From Vampirovibrionales bacterium (GTDB taxonomy: Bacteria; Cyanobacteriota; Vampirovibrionia; Vampirovibrionales; Vampirovibrionaceae): a stretch of DNA of 64,000 nucleotides. Below the pieces are notes generated by a model that saw only the letters and a program-made list of their open reading frames with translations, searched no databases and had not been told where the DNA came from. Both the position numbers and the translations under genes were made by a program. This document shows, one piece after another, positions 1 through 8,962 of the stretch; position 1 is the first letter of the stretch; each line of letters opens with the position of its first letter. Location of the stretch: positions 28,301-92,300 of the forward strand of contig JARXAD010000005.1 in assembly GCA_029866025.1 (NCBI GenBank). Direction: 5' to 3'.

Positions 1-87
1 TTGGTTCAAGGCTCTGCCCAAAACATAAAGCTCACCCATCCCAACGATTGGCCTTTGGCTGAGGCCATTGCATCCCTCCAGCCCTAG
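1..87 (+). CDS. ispD: IspD C-terminal end (2-C-methyl-D-erythritol 4-phosphate cytidylyltransferase), partial
   Basis: The first 28 codons run in frame from the window edge to a TAG at 85-87. They read as the typical last strand and helix of IspD: 'NIKLTHPNDWPLAEAI' matches the family ending N-I-K-[IL]-T-x-P-x-D-x-x-x-A-E-A. IspD makes CDP-methylerythritol in the non-mevalonate isoprenoid pathway. Only the tail is visible, so the call rests on this short motif. The gene converges with scpB, leaving only 19 bases between the stop codons. Confidence 0.6.
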   Translation: MVQGSAQNIKLTHPNDWPLAEAIASLQP

Positions 88-106
88 TAAATTACTCTAC
101 TAACGT

Positions 107-874
107 CTATTGAGGCAGGTTAAGAACGGAATCAGCCCCAATATCAGTGTGTGTGGCACCCATGCGCACCACAGGCTCGGTATCCGTAGCATCGGGTAGG
201 CGAAGGGTTTTGCCTTTAACACGCTCAGGCGCTTCACCGTCCATCATGGCCAAAATGGTTTTCAACTCGTCTTTATCACCCACCAGCTTAAAGTACTCGT
301 TAAATTTTTGAGTGACTGTTAGCTTATAGCTACGCCCCACACGATTTTTTCGAATCAGTCCTTTGGTTTGCAATTCTCGAATGGCATCGTACACGGTGCT
401 GCCGTGGCGCTCCGCTAGCTCCGACTGCATTAGCGGCCCCTGAATGGCAATGGTGGAGAGAGTACGCACCGACAAGGCCGTGAGCTCCATGGGCAGCATC
501 ACGTCTTGAACCAGCCGGAATTCTTCCTTAATTTGCAGCATGTACCCATCCGAATCATCAATTTCCAGCGCTGTGCCGTCACGGAAGCTATAATCCTGCA
601 TCAGCCCCATCAAGGCTTCTTCCACAGCATCCATATCAGCGCTGGTCAGGGCCACCAAATCGGGCACTTTTAAAGGGCGGTTGGTGACAAACAAGGCGGC
701 TTCAATAAAGCCTTTCAGCTTGGCAGGGTCAGCTACTTCCGTTGGCAACGCTCCCAAGCCGCCGTTTAGCAAAATCTTTTCTTCAGTGGTTTCTTCAACA
801 GTTTGGGCTATCGGCACTTCAGGCCGTTCGTATTCCCAATCGTCATTGGGTTCAGGGGTGGTCGTATCCAACAT
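107..874 (-). CDS. scpB: Segregation and condensation protein B
   Basis: ScpB is the winged-helix kleisin-binding subunit of the SMC-ScpAB condensin, which compacts and helps segregate the chromosome. After an acidic, variable N-terminus the protein shows the family pattern: 'LKGFIEAALFVTNRPLKV' opens the first winged helix, 'ALSVRTLSTIAIQGPLMQSE' the second, followed by 'LIRKNRVGRSYKLTVTQKF' ending at 'FNEYFKL'. A TTG two codons upstream (880) is also in frame, but the Shine-Dalgarno AAGGA sits nine bases before the ATG at 874, which I prefer (255 residues). It is the third gene of smc-scpA-scpB, 12 bases or fewer after scpA, so co-expression is expected. The order is standard. Confidence 0.93.
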   Translation of the reverse strand: MLDTTTPEPNDDWEYERPEVPIAQTVEETTEEKILLNGGLGALPTEVADPAKLKGFIEAALFVTNRPLKVPDLVALTSADMDAVEEALMGLMQDYSFRDGTALEIDDSDGYMLQIKEEFRLVQDVMLPMELTALSVRTLSTIAIQGPLMQSELAERHGSTVYDAIRELQTKGLIRKNRVGRSYKLTVTQKFNEYFKLVGDKDELKTILAMMDGEAPERVKGKTLRLPDATDTEPVVRMGATHTDIGADSVLNLPQ

Positions 875-886
875 GGTCAAATTTCC

Positions 887-1816
887 TTACGCAGCCTCTG
901 TCTCAGATTCATCCACGGTACCCGACATGTCATCAGGCCCAGACACCCATAGTGTTTCATAAAAGGTGTCTTGAGAGAGTTCCACTTGATTTTGCGCCGA
1001 TAAAAACAGCAAGGCCACATAGGCGGCTATTTGGTCCAGCTGTCCTTTCTCCATGAGCTCATCCAGAGAGATTTTGGAATGGTCAGCAATAATATCCGCC
1101 AGACAGGTCTTTAGTTTAAGCACTGAGGCTTCAATAAATTCCTCGTGGGCTAGGTCTTCAATTTGTTTCGCGTTCAATCGGCTGATGGCGCCCATGCGCC
1201 GGGCTTCTACTTGGGCCATTTGGCGTTTCAGGCGTACTCGATCTTCCAGAGCTTCCACCTTTTTTAGCTCTAGGATAAGGTCGGATAGGGTCACGGGACG
1301 AATGCGGGCTTCTTTGGTGCTGCTGCGGCGGGCAATCAGTTCTTCGGGGCCGTTGTAGGGAATCATGGCTTTAAAAAAGCTGGAAAGACTATCATCCCCT
1401 GAGTCTTCGAGCGGGCCATCATCAAAGCCCCAGTTGTCCCCATAGCCATTTAAGTCGTCGGGCACATCCAATTGCTGGATGGCGGCTAAATAATCTTGCC
1501 CCGATAGCAAATCCGACTTGATACGTAGCAAAATGGCTAGGTACAGCAAGGTTTTACCCGTTACCTGCAAGGCAGAGTCTTGCAAACGCCCCACGGCTTT
1601 TAAATACTCATCCGCCAGTTGGGTTAAATCAATGTCCCACGGGTTAATTTTACCGCTGCGGGCCAAATCCAGCAAAATATCCAAGGCATCTTGAGGGGGC
1701 TCGTTGGCTTCCGTAAAAGCGGCCAGCAGTTCATGGGCGCTGGTGGCATGCTTGTAAAAGCCAGCGTTGTGGGCTGGCTTCGGGTCGGTATCCACAGTGA
1801 GAAGTGTTTGAGACAA
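887..1816 (-). CDS. scpA: Segregation and condensation protein A (kleisin)
   Basis: ScpA is the kleisin that bridges the two SMC heads and recruits ScpB. The N-terminal part contains the diagnostic stretch 'ALDILLDLARSGKINPWDID' (about residues 43-62), followed by 'YLAILLRIKSDLLSG'. The C-terminal winged helix has 'KISLDELMEKGQ'. Length 309 is usual. The only sensible start is a TTG at 1816; upstream bases give no strong Shine-Dalgarno, so translation may be modest or coupled to smc, which ends 26 bases upstream. Identity is secure; the exact start is less so. Confidence 0.92.
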   Translation of the reverse strand: MSQTLLTVDTDPKPAHNAGFYKHATSAHELLAAFTEANEPPQDALDILLDLARSGKINPWDIDLTQLADEYLKAVGRLQDSALQVTGKTLLYLAILLRIKSDLLSGQDYLAAIQQLDVPDDLNGYGDNWGFDDGPLEDSGDDSLSSFFKAMIPYNGPEELIARRSSTKEARIRPVTLSDLILELKKVEALEDRVRLKRQMAQVEARRMGAISRLNAKQIEDLAHEEFIEASVLKLKTCLADIIADHSKISLDELMEKGQLDQIAAYVALLFLSAQNQVELSQDTFYETLWVSGPDDMSGTVDESETEAA

Positions 1817-1842
1817 GGGCTAAACTCTGTCAGGGAGAAATA

Positions 1843-4800
1843 CTAAGAGGCTTTGGCCACAAGGGGCTCCTGCTTCGTTGATTTGCGAGAGGTGGGCGCA
1901 TCGATTTCATCGGCCAGATGATGATTTACTACTTCGGCTCGAATGCGAATGCCCGTGACGTGGGTTTTACCACCGGGCTTTTGGGTCACACCAATGGTGC
2001 GTTGTGATCGCTCAATCATGGGTTTGCGCAGCGATACCACCAAGAACTGAGAAGCCTTCTGGGATTCTTGCACCACCATGTTGGCCAGCTTTTCCACGTT
2101 AATGCCGTCCAAGTTCATGTCCACCTCGTCCAGTGCGTAGAAAGGGGCGGGCATGGTGCGCTGCAAGGCAAACACAAAGGCCAAGCTGGTAAGGGATTTT
2201 TCCCCGCCGCTCATGGCCTCAATGCGCTGCATTTTCTTGCCTCTGGGGCGGGCCATTAGGGTCATACCGCTGTTGAGGGGGTCTTCGGGGTTAGAAAGGG
2301 TCAGGTGCCCGTCGCCATCGGCCAGGGTTTCAAAAATAGTGCGGAAATGGCCATCAATTTCATCAAAGGCTTTGCGGAAAGATGCCTTTTTCAGCTCTTC
2401 GTAGCCGGAGATTCGGATTTGAATGGCTTGGGATTCATCGCTGAGGGTTTGGATTTTTTCGGCCAGTTCCCCTTTGCGTTCTGCCACCGAGTCATAATCC
2501 GTGATGGCACGCATGTTTACGGGCTCTAAAGCCGTCATGCGTTTTTCCAGTTTCTCTACCTGCTGCTGAATCTCGGCTTCGCTGGGCAGGTTGGCCTCAT
2601 TGCCAGCGGTTTCTAAGGTTTCAGGATGCAGCGCCATCCAATCCACGGCAGCCACTACCTCGACTTCTGAGGAAGGAGCGTCGGGTGTTGTTGATCCGTC
2701 GGTTGTTTGAGTGTTTTGCTCTGCCAAGCCTTGGTTCACTTGTACCAGTAGTAATTGGCGGGCTTCCACCACTTGGGGTTGTAGTTCTCGGCGACGGGTA
2801 TCGTAGGCTAGCAGTTGCTCTGCCAGTTGATTCACGTCGCGTTCCAAGCCACCCTTGGCTTTTTCCTCTTCGATGAGTTGGTTTTGAACCGCATCGCGTT
2901 CGGCCTGAAGGTGCTTCAATTCGTGGTCCAATTCCAGCGATTGGGCTTCAAGCCCTTTCAGTTGCTGCTCTGTGAGTTGAATTTCTTCTTGAGCATCCTC
3001 AATACCTTTGGCGAGGGCTTTGTTTGAGGCTTCGACTTCTTGTAGACGCTGCTCGTATTCGCCAATACCCACTTGCTGGTATTCGCGCTCCATGGTTTTG
3101 CCTTGAATGTCTGTTTGCACGTTGCGCATTTGGCTGTCGTAGTAATCCATTTGAAATTTCACATCCGACATGGCCTGTTGCAGCTTGGCTAAATCGGCAG
3201 TGGGCAATTTGGCATCCAGGGCATCGCGTTGCGCCAAAAGGCCTTGCACCAAGGCTTGGTGTTCGGCCAGCTTCTGCTGCTTGCGTTCAAAGGTTTGGCG
3301 CATAAAGGCCAAAGAACTGTCTTTTTCGTCAGCGTCCACTGCTTTGGGAAGCTGTGCCAGTTGTTGTTGAATAGCCTTCAAGGTTGCTTTAGCATCCGCC
3401 AACTGAGCATTGATTTCAGCACGCTCGTGCTTTAGGGCTTCCAGCAAAAGGCTCAGGCGATCCACCAATTCGGTGGCGGCCTTTTTTTGAGTGGCCGCCT
3501 TGGTTGCAGCAATTTTGGCCACTTCGATATCATCGGCCAAACGCTTGGTGGCCGATAAGCGCCCTTGCGACTTGGTAGGCAGAGAGCCCCCCGTCATGGC
3601 CCCGGATTTTTCCAGCAACTCGCCGTCCATGGTCACCATGCGGTATTGGCGAAGCAGTGGTCTTGCGGCATCCAGGCTTTCCACCACCAGTGTATCGCCC
3701 AAAGCGTAGGCAAAGGCATCGGTAAAGCGGCTGTCATAGCGAATCAGGTTAATGGCGTAATCCACCAAGCCGGCCACGCGGGGCAAGGGCGGCAACCGTC
3801 TTGCTGGCTGAAGTTTATTAAGAGGTAGCAAGGTGGCACGACCGCCCCGCTGCTGTTTTAAGTACTCAATGGCATCCGATGCGACGCGATCGTCTTGCAC
3901 TACAACGTTTTGCACGCGGCCACCCAGTGCCACTTCAATAGCAGTGGCGCTGTCGCCATCTACTTCGGCCAGTTCACCCAATGGGCCATGAACACCGCTA
4001 ATGTTGGCGGCCATAATCATTTCCACAGGGCGGGCGTAGTTCATTTCTTGGTAAGCGCGCTGTTGGGCATCCAACTGCATGAGGGTCCCACTGGCCTTGG
4101 CAAAGCCATCGGTGGCTTTGTTCAGTTCGGCTTGCGCTTGAGAAAAAGCTTCGCCGTTGCGCTGAATATCGCTTTCAATGGTGGATAATTTGGCGCTTAA
4201 CGGGGTAATTTTCTCTAATAGTTGAGCTTCTTCCGCTTGCAAAGTGGTACGTTGCTGGGCAGCGTTGCTTTGCTGAGACTGCTGCAATTCGGTTTCCATC
4301 TGGCGGCGATTGACCTCAGATTCGAGGGTCATCAATTCTCGCTGCAGGGCTGAGAGGGCATCTTCGGCTTCGCGTAAGGTATCGCGCAGTTCGTTGCGCT
4401 GCACGCCCAACTCACCAGTACTGGCCGTCAAACGGTCCATTTTGGCTTGATGGGTTTGGTATTGGGTGGCTTCCGCATCGTAGAGTGGTTTTAGCTCGGC
4501 CAGCTGTTGTTGCAGCGTGGCCAAGGTGGCTTCCATCCCATCAATGGATTCTTTGTGGCGGGCAATGGAGGCCTGAACGGTGGCGGTTTGTTGGGTATTT
4601 TCGGCAATTTTTTGCTGATTAAAAGCAATGGTGTCTTGTTTGCGGGCCATATGGCCCTTGAGGCTTTCCATTTGGCTGCGCAGGGCAATGTGCTGGTCTT
4701 CACCCTTTTGCTTTACCGCTTCAGAAGCACTTCGGAGGGCTTCGCGGGTAGCCAATACCTGTTGCTCTAAGGTGTTCAGTTGCTGACGGATGATTTTTTG

Positions 4801-5616
4801 TCGAATAATCGCCTCGGCGCGGTTGGCTTCGGTGGCTTCCAAGGCTTTACGGGTGTCCACAAAACGGGCGGCCAGTCGTTTGGTTTCCCAACCGTGTTTT
4901 TGGCGCTTGAGTTTTTGGTAGGTGAGGGCGGTTTTTCGCTCGTCGGCCAATTGGGCCAAGCGGCCTTCAATTTCTTGCAGCAACACGCTGTTGCGGTCCA
5001 CATTTTCCGCCGTTTTTTCCATTTCCTTTTTGGCTTGATCAATTTTGCGATCAAAATCGGCGACACCAGCAATTTCATCAATAATTTTGCGCCGTTCCAT
5101 GGGCGACATGTTGACGAAGCCCTGCACGTCGCCTTGCATCATCACGTTAAAGCTTCCGGGAGACACGTGATACCGCCCCAGTACGTCGTGTATTTCTGTC
5201 AGGGTCGAGCTGCGTCCGTTCATTAAATACTGGCTTTGGGGACCACTGCTGGTCACCTTGATCTTCCGCGTGACTTGCAGGGTGGTGCCTTCCGTCAGTG
5301 GATCGCTGTCACTAGCCCCTTCAACACGGTCACCTAAAAAACCTACAGGCAAAGCGGCTTCATGCTCATCGCGCTGAAAGGTAATGGTGACTTCGCAGGA
5401 TTTGCGTTGGCTGTGGTGGTTAATGAGGTCGGTTAGCTTTTCTGCCCGCATGGTGCGAGAGGTGGACAAGCCCAGACAGAACAAAATGCTATCAATAATG
5501 TTACTTTTGCCCGAGCCATTGGGCCCCGAAATGGTGGTAAAGCCTTTTTCAAAAGGAATCACCGTTTTTCCGGAGAAGGACTTGAAGTTATCAATGACGA
5601 TTTCGCAAATGTGCAT
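1843..5616 (-). CDS. smc: Chromosome segregation ATPase SMC
   Basis: SMC is the long coiled-coil ATPase of bacterial condensin. The 1257-residue protein has the full five-part layout: Walker A 'GPNGSGKSNI' (residues 31-40), a long Q/E/A-rich coiled coil, a hinge near residues 540-690 starting 'GVHGPLGELAEVDG', a second coiled coil, then the ABC signature 'MSGGEKSLTSLAF' and Walker B 'FYALDEVDMNLD'. A glutamine-rich arm and a Thr/Asp/Ser-rich patch before the last third lengthen it slightly over the usual 1150-1200. The ATG at 5616 gives 'MHICEIVIDNFKSF', the canonical SMC start. It leads scpA and scpB and is divergent from the M16 peptidase genes. Confidence 0.97.
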   Translation of the reverse strand: MHICEIVIDNFKSFSGKTVIPFEKGFTTISGPNGSGKSNIIDSILFCLGLSTSRTMRAEKLTDLINHHSQRKSCEVTITFQRDEHEAALPVGFLGDRVEGASDSDPLTEGTTLQVTRKIKVTSSGPQSQYLMNGRSSTLTEIHDVLGRYHVSPGSFNVMMQGDVQGFVNMSPMERRKIIDEIAGVADFDRKIDQAKKEMEKTAENVDRNSVLLQEIEGRLAQLADERKTALTYQKLKRQKHGWETKRLAARFVDTRKALEATEANRAEAIIRQKIIRQQLNTLEQQVLATREALRSASEAVKQKGEDQHIALRSQMESLKGHMARKQDTIAFNQQKIAENTQQTATVQASIARHKESIDGMEATLATLQQQLAELKPLYDAEATQYQTHQAKMDRLTASTGELGVQRNELRDTLREAEDALSALQRELMTLESEVNRRQMETELQQSQQSNAAQQRTTLQAEEAQLLEKITPLSAKLSTIESDIQRNGEAFSQAQAELNKATDGFAKASGTLMQLDAQQRAYQEMNYARPVEMIMAANISGVHGPLGELAEVDGDSATAIEVALGGRVQNVVVQDDRVASDAIEYLKQQRGGRATLLPLNKLQPARRLPPLPRVAGLVDYAINLIRYDSRFTDAFAYALGDTLVVESLDAARPLLRQYRMVTMDGELLEKSGAMTGGSLPTKSQGRLSATKRLADDIEVAKIAATKAATQKKAATELVDRLSLLLEALKHERAEINAQLADAKATLKAIQQQLAQLPKAVDADEKDSSLAFMRQTFERKQQKLAEHQALVQGLLAQRDALDAKLPTADLAKLQQAMSDVKFQMDYYDSQMRNVQTDIQGKTMEREYQQVGIGEYEQRLQEVEASNKALAKGIEDAQEEIQLTEQQLKGLEAQSLELDHELKHLQAERDAVQNQLIEEEKAKGGLERDVNQLAEQLLAYDTRRRELQPQVVEARQLLLVQVNQGLAEQNTQTTDGSTTPDAPSSEVEVVAAVDWMALHPETLETAGNEANLPSEAEIQQQVEKLEKRMTALEPVNMRAITDYDSVAERKGELAEKIQTLSDESQAIQIRISGYEELKKASFRKAFDEIDGHFRTIFETLADGDGHLTLSNPEDPLNSGMTLMARPRGKKMQRIEAMSGGEKSLTSLAFVFALQRTMPAPFYALDEVDMNLDGINVEKLANMVVQESQKASQFLVVSLRKPMIERSQRTIGVTQKPGGKTHVTGIRIRAEVVNHHLADEIDAPTSRKSTKQEPLVAKAS

Positions 5617-5974
5617 GCAGAAGCCAAAAAGCTAGAACAATAGAGGGAAGTTTTTTGCCAACAAGATTGCCCCTAACGTTGGGAAGAGACAACCATGGAA
5701 AGAGGCACCAAATCACTATCTTACAACGGGTGTTGCCATTGGACTACCTAAATCCCGACCAAAATAGTGCCAAAATCCTCACTTGTTACGTTAGTCATTT
5801 AATTGTTGAGCATTTGTGGTGTGTCTCGTTGGCAACAATAGTGTCAGGGTTTGACTATTATTAAACGCCATTTGGCGTCTCCTGTGCTGAGTCGATTGAG
5901 TTTTTCGGCGTCATCCGCTATGGTGAAGGGACTGTCACTGTTTTTCTGCTGTTTTTGGAGCGTTGCCTTTTTCT
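5617..5974. other. Divergent intergenic region between smc and the M16 peptidase genes
   Basis: This 358-base stretch has no convincing gene. It must hold the promoters of smc (minus) and of the peptidase pair (plus). A TTGACT hexamer lies at about 5851-5856 and a perfect inverted repeat ACGCCA-TT-TGGCGT at 5865-5878 follows it immediately, a possible operator or small hairpin in the peptidase leader. No clear -10 element stands at the right distance, so I do not call a promoter. Confidence 0.4.
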
Positions 5975-7381
5975 ATGACCACTGCCACCCTGCCTACCCG
6001 CATTGCAAAAGAAGCCTTCCACATCCCCTTTGGGGAGCATCCCGCCACGTTGGCGCGTTACAGCAATGGCTACACCTTCATCCTGGTGCCCAAATCTGGG
6101 GGGGTGTTTAACATCAGCACTTGGGTGCGAACGGGTTCCATTCACGAAACCGACGTGAACAGCGGTATTAGCCACTTTTTAGAGCATTTGATGTTTAAAG
6201 GAACTGAGCGCTTTGCTCCCGGCGTGTTTGACCGAGAAATGGAAAGCATGGGCGCCATTATTAATGCTGCCACGTGGAAAGATTTTACCTTTTACTACAT
6301 TACCGGGCCCAACCTGAAGGTGGTGCCTGAAGGACAAGTATTACCTTTTCCCAAAGCGCTGGACATGCACGCCGATATGATGACAGGCGCCGCCTTGCCC
6401 GATGATGAGATTGGCCCAGCGTATAATCCCGAAACCGAAGTGCCCGAAACCAAGCGAGAACGCGGCGTGGTGATTGAAGAAATTGGCATGCGGGATGACC
6501 AGCCTTGGACGAAGGTGTACAACGCCTTAAACACCATGATGTATCCCGACGGCCATCCGTATCGCCGCGATGTGATTGGCACCCGCCACATTGTGGGAAC
6601 CATTCCTCGCGACAGCATTGTGAGCTACCACCAGCAGTGGTACAACCCTAGCCAGTTTATTACGGTGGTGGTGGGTGATTTTGACTTTGACACCTTGGAA
6701 TCCCAAGTATTAGAGGCTTTCCATAAAATTCCTGCCCCTACCGGCAACCAAAATGGTCCTACATCGGAAGGGGTGTGGCAGCAGTGGGGCGATTGCACCT
6801 TCCCCACAGAAGAACGTTTTGCTACCCGCACCTCAGAAGTCACCACCACTTTCTTTATTCAGGCCTACCACGGACCCAAAGCCGCCAATCTGAAAGATTC
6901 CATTGCACTGGACGTGGCCGCTACGGTGTTGGGCGGTGGCCTCAGTTCGCGTTTCCATCAAACCCTGGTAGAACAGTTGGATCCGCCGGAATTTAGCTTT
7001 GTGAGTTGTGGCCAGTACCAGTTTAAGCTGGGCAACGTGTTCTTTATTCAAGGCAACGTGGTGATTCCTGAGGCCAAGGCTTCCATTGAGCGTGTGCAAA
7101 GTCTCATGAATGACGTTTTGACGGCCAATCCGCTAACGGAAGCCGAATGCCAGCGAGTGATTAAAAAAATGCGTGCCAGCTTTGCCGAAACCAGCGAAAC
7201 CGCCAGCGGCATTGCTGATGCCATTGGGGAAAGCCTGACGGTGACCGACGGGTTGGATTACTACCTGCATTACATGGATACCTTAAATACTTTAACGGCA
7301 GCGGATATTAATGCGGCGGTGCAAACCTATTTGCGCTCCGATCAAGCGTACCTCTCGTTACTAGAGCCTGAAGAAGGCTAA
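5975..7381 (+). CDS. M16 family zinc metallopeptidase, catalytic member
   Basis: A pitrilysin/processing-peptidase-type metalloprotease of about 468 residues. The inverted zinc motif HxxEH is present as 'SHFLEHLMFKG' (H67, E70, H71), with the third ligand Glu downstream in 'ERGVVIEEIGM'. A short insertion separates the two. The second half carries the usual 'LGGGLSSRFHQTLVEQ'. No signal peptide is visible, so the site of action is uncertain. An in-frame TTG at 5963 has GGAG only two bases before it; the ATG at 5975 is preferred though its spacing is long. The next gene encodes a non-catalytic M16 partner, the typical arrangement of two-subunit M16B enzymes. Confidence 0.88.
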   Translation: MTTATLPTRIAKEAFHIPFGEHPATLARYSNGYTFILVPKSGGVFNISTWVRTGSIHETDVNSGISHFLEHLMFKGTERFAPGVFDREMESMGAIINAATWKDFTFYYITGPNLKVVPEGQVLPFPKALDMHADMMTGAALPDDEIGPAYNPETEVPETKRERGVVIEEIGMRDDQPWTKVYNALNTMMYPDGHPYRRDVIGTRHIVGTIPRDSIVSYHQQWYNPSQFITVVVGDFDFDTLESQVLEAFHKIPAPTGNQNGPTSEGVWQQWGDCTFPTEERFATRTSEVTTTFFIQAYHGPKAANLKDSIALDVAATVLGGGLSSRFHQTLVEQLDPPEFSFVSCGQYQFKLGNVFFIQGNVVIPEAKASIERVQSLMNDVLTANPLTEAECQRVIKKMRASFAETSETASGIADAIGESLTVTDGLDYYLHYMDTLNTLTAADINAAVQTYLRSDQAYLSLLEPEEG

Positions 7382-7443
7382 GACATTGGTGACGTTTTTA
7401 AATCTATTTTTTTGGTTTTGAATGTGGAAAGTGTAAATCTCTT

Positions 7444-8739
7444 ATGACACCCTCTATTGCTGTCCCTTCGGCCTTAAAATCCGGTCTTACCGCTGTAGAA
7501 CCATCTACCCTAAGCAATGGCATGCAGCTAGCATGGTTGCCGCAGGCCAATGCGCCTCGCTTGGCCCTTAATTTCTTTTTACCAGGCGGAAACCTCATTG
7601 ATGGCAAGCCAGGTCTGTCGGATTTGGTGGATCGCTTGTTGCTAAAGGGTACCGATACGCGCAGCCAAGAACAGATTGCTGAACTGCTGGATGGCTCATC
7701 GTTGGAACTGGACATTGATACCCGTCGTGATTCCACGATTTTGAGCGCCGTACTATTGCCCGAAGACTTGGACGAAAGCCTCGAACTCATCCAGGATCTG
7801 ATGTACCACGCCACCTTGGCGGATTACGACAAAGAAAAGCAGCAAATGGCGGGTGAAATTCAAATGGAGCTGGATTCTCCCCAGTCTCGCGCCAGTGATT
7901 TGCTCATCCGGACCGTGTTTGGAGGCACCCCCTATGGTGTGACTAGCACTGTGTTTTTAGAGAGCATGGACGCCTTGAGTAGCCTAGAGCCTTTGCGTGA
8001 ACATTATTTTGGCGCCTATCGCCCCGAGCGTATGGTGGTTTCTGCCAGTGGTCCCATCAGCGGCGACGTGTTGGCCAAAAAACTGGAAGCCCATTTCCCC
8101 AAGCGGGGTGTGGGTCAATCTCTCACGGTGTCTGATGCCACTCAAAAAGCCTTGCGGGCCCATACCATTTCCACCAGCAAGCTGGTGAACGTGGTCAAGG
8201 ATGATTCGGCCCAAGCCCATATTTACAAGGCGTGGATGGCGCCACCCGTGGACAGCGATGACACTTACTCCATCAGCGTGATGAACACCCTGTTTGGCGG
8301 CGCTGGGCTGAGTGCTCGGTTGTTTTTAGAGCTGCGCGACAAGCAAGGTTTGGCTTACAGCGTTCGCAGCAGCTTTGATGCCTACCGTTACAGTGGTTTG
8401 TACAAAATTTACATTGGTACCGAACCCAGCAATAAAGATAAATGTTTGGTGGGCTTTGAAACCGAGTGTGGCAAACTGATTAACGAGTTAGTAAGTGCCC
8501 AAGAACTGGCGGAAACCAAAACCAATATACTGGGCCGCCGCCAAGTGTTTTTAGAAACCAGCAGCCAGTGGGCGGCATATGTAGGCGGCAGTTTGGCCCA
8601 AGGGCGCACGCTAGCTCAGTTGGCAGAATACGAAGATCGGATTTTGTCCGTGACTTCGGCTGATATTCAGCGCGTATCTCAGCAGATTTTTAATTCTCCC
8701 AGTGTCATTTCCATTGTGGGGCCTAGCAGTATTTTTTAG
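7444..8739 (+). CDS. M16 family peptidase-like protein, non-catalytic partner
   Basis: This 431-residue protein has the M16 fold but lacks zinc ligands: where the partner has HFLEH it reads 'SDLVDRLLLKGT'. It keeps the substrate-gripping Arg/Tyr segment late in the protein, 'LFLELRDKQGLAYSVRS', seen in non-catalytic subunits of two-subunit M16B peptidases. Together with the gene 62 bases upstream it should form one heterodimeric protease. The ATG at 7444 is the natural start. Targets in this organism are unknown; relatives are linked to peptide clearance or protein processing at the envelope. Confidence 0.85.
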   Translation: MTPSIAVPSALKSGLTAVEPSTLSNGMQLAWLPQANAPRLALNFFLPGGNLIDGKPGLSDLVDRLLLKGTDTRSQEQIAELLDGSSLELDIDTRRDSTILSAVLLPEDLDESLELIQDLMYHATLADYDKEKQQMAGEIQMELDSPQSRASDLLIRTVFGGTPYGVTSTVFLESMDALSSLEPLREHYFGAYRPERMVVSASGPISGDVLAKKLEAHFPKRGVGQSLTVSDATQKALRAHTISTSKLVNVVKDDSAQAHIYKAWMAPPVDSDDTYSISVMNTLFGGAGLSARLFLELRDKQGLAYSVRSSFDAYRYSGLYKIYIGTEPSNKDKCLVGFETECGKLINELVSAQELAETKTNILGRRQVFLETSSQWAAYVGGSLAQGRTLAQLAEYEDRILSVTSADIQRVSQQIFNSPSVISIVGPSSIF

Positions 8740-8847
8740 AGCCATATGGCCCTAAATCTACTGGCAATGGGCGTCATCTTTAACTGCAACTGATATTGAC
8801 GCGTTATCAAGAATAAATAATCACGTCTTGGCGTAGCTAATGCTGGC

Positions 8848-8865
8848 TGCATGGTAAGCCATGCA
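8848..8865. terminator. Hairpin between convergent genes, possible terminator
   Basis: TGCATGG-TAAG-CCATGCA forms a perfect 7-bp stem in the 220-base space between the M16 partner gene (plus) and the orphan at 8963 (minus). There is no good T-run on either side, so its role as terminator is uncertain. Confidence 0.35.
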
Positions 8866-8929
8866 ACCCAAACCCACCTCCCAAAGTCACACGATTCCAG
8901 AAAATTTTTAAGTGTTTACGCTTTGCGCA

Positions 8930-8947
8930 ATAACTTGCGCAAGTTAT
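8930..8947. repeat. 18-bp perfect palindrome ATAACTTGCGCAAGTTAT
   Basis: A perfectly symmetric 18-base site lies 15 bases beyond the stop codon of the minus-strand orphan gene. A partly matching TTTGCGCAA copy precedes it at about 8922. It could be a protein-binding site or a cruciform-forming end of the minus-strand transcript. Nothing else identifies it. Confidence 0.6.
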
Positions 8948-8962
8948 AAAGGCGCCTTGGCG

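Noticed and set aside
5655..5864. 69-codon plus-strand frame upstream of the M16 genes
   Set aside because: No ribosome site, no recognisable protein pattern; the region is a divergent promoter area.
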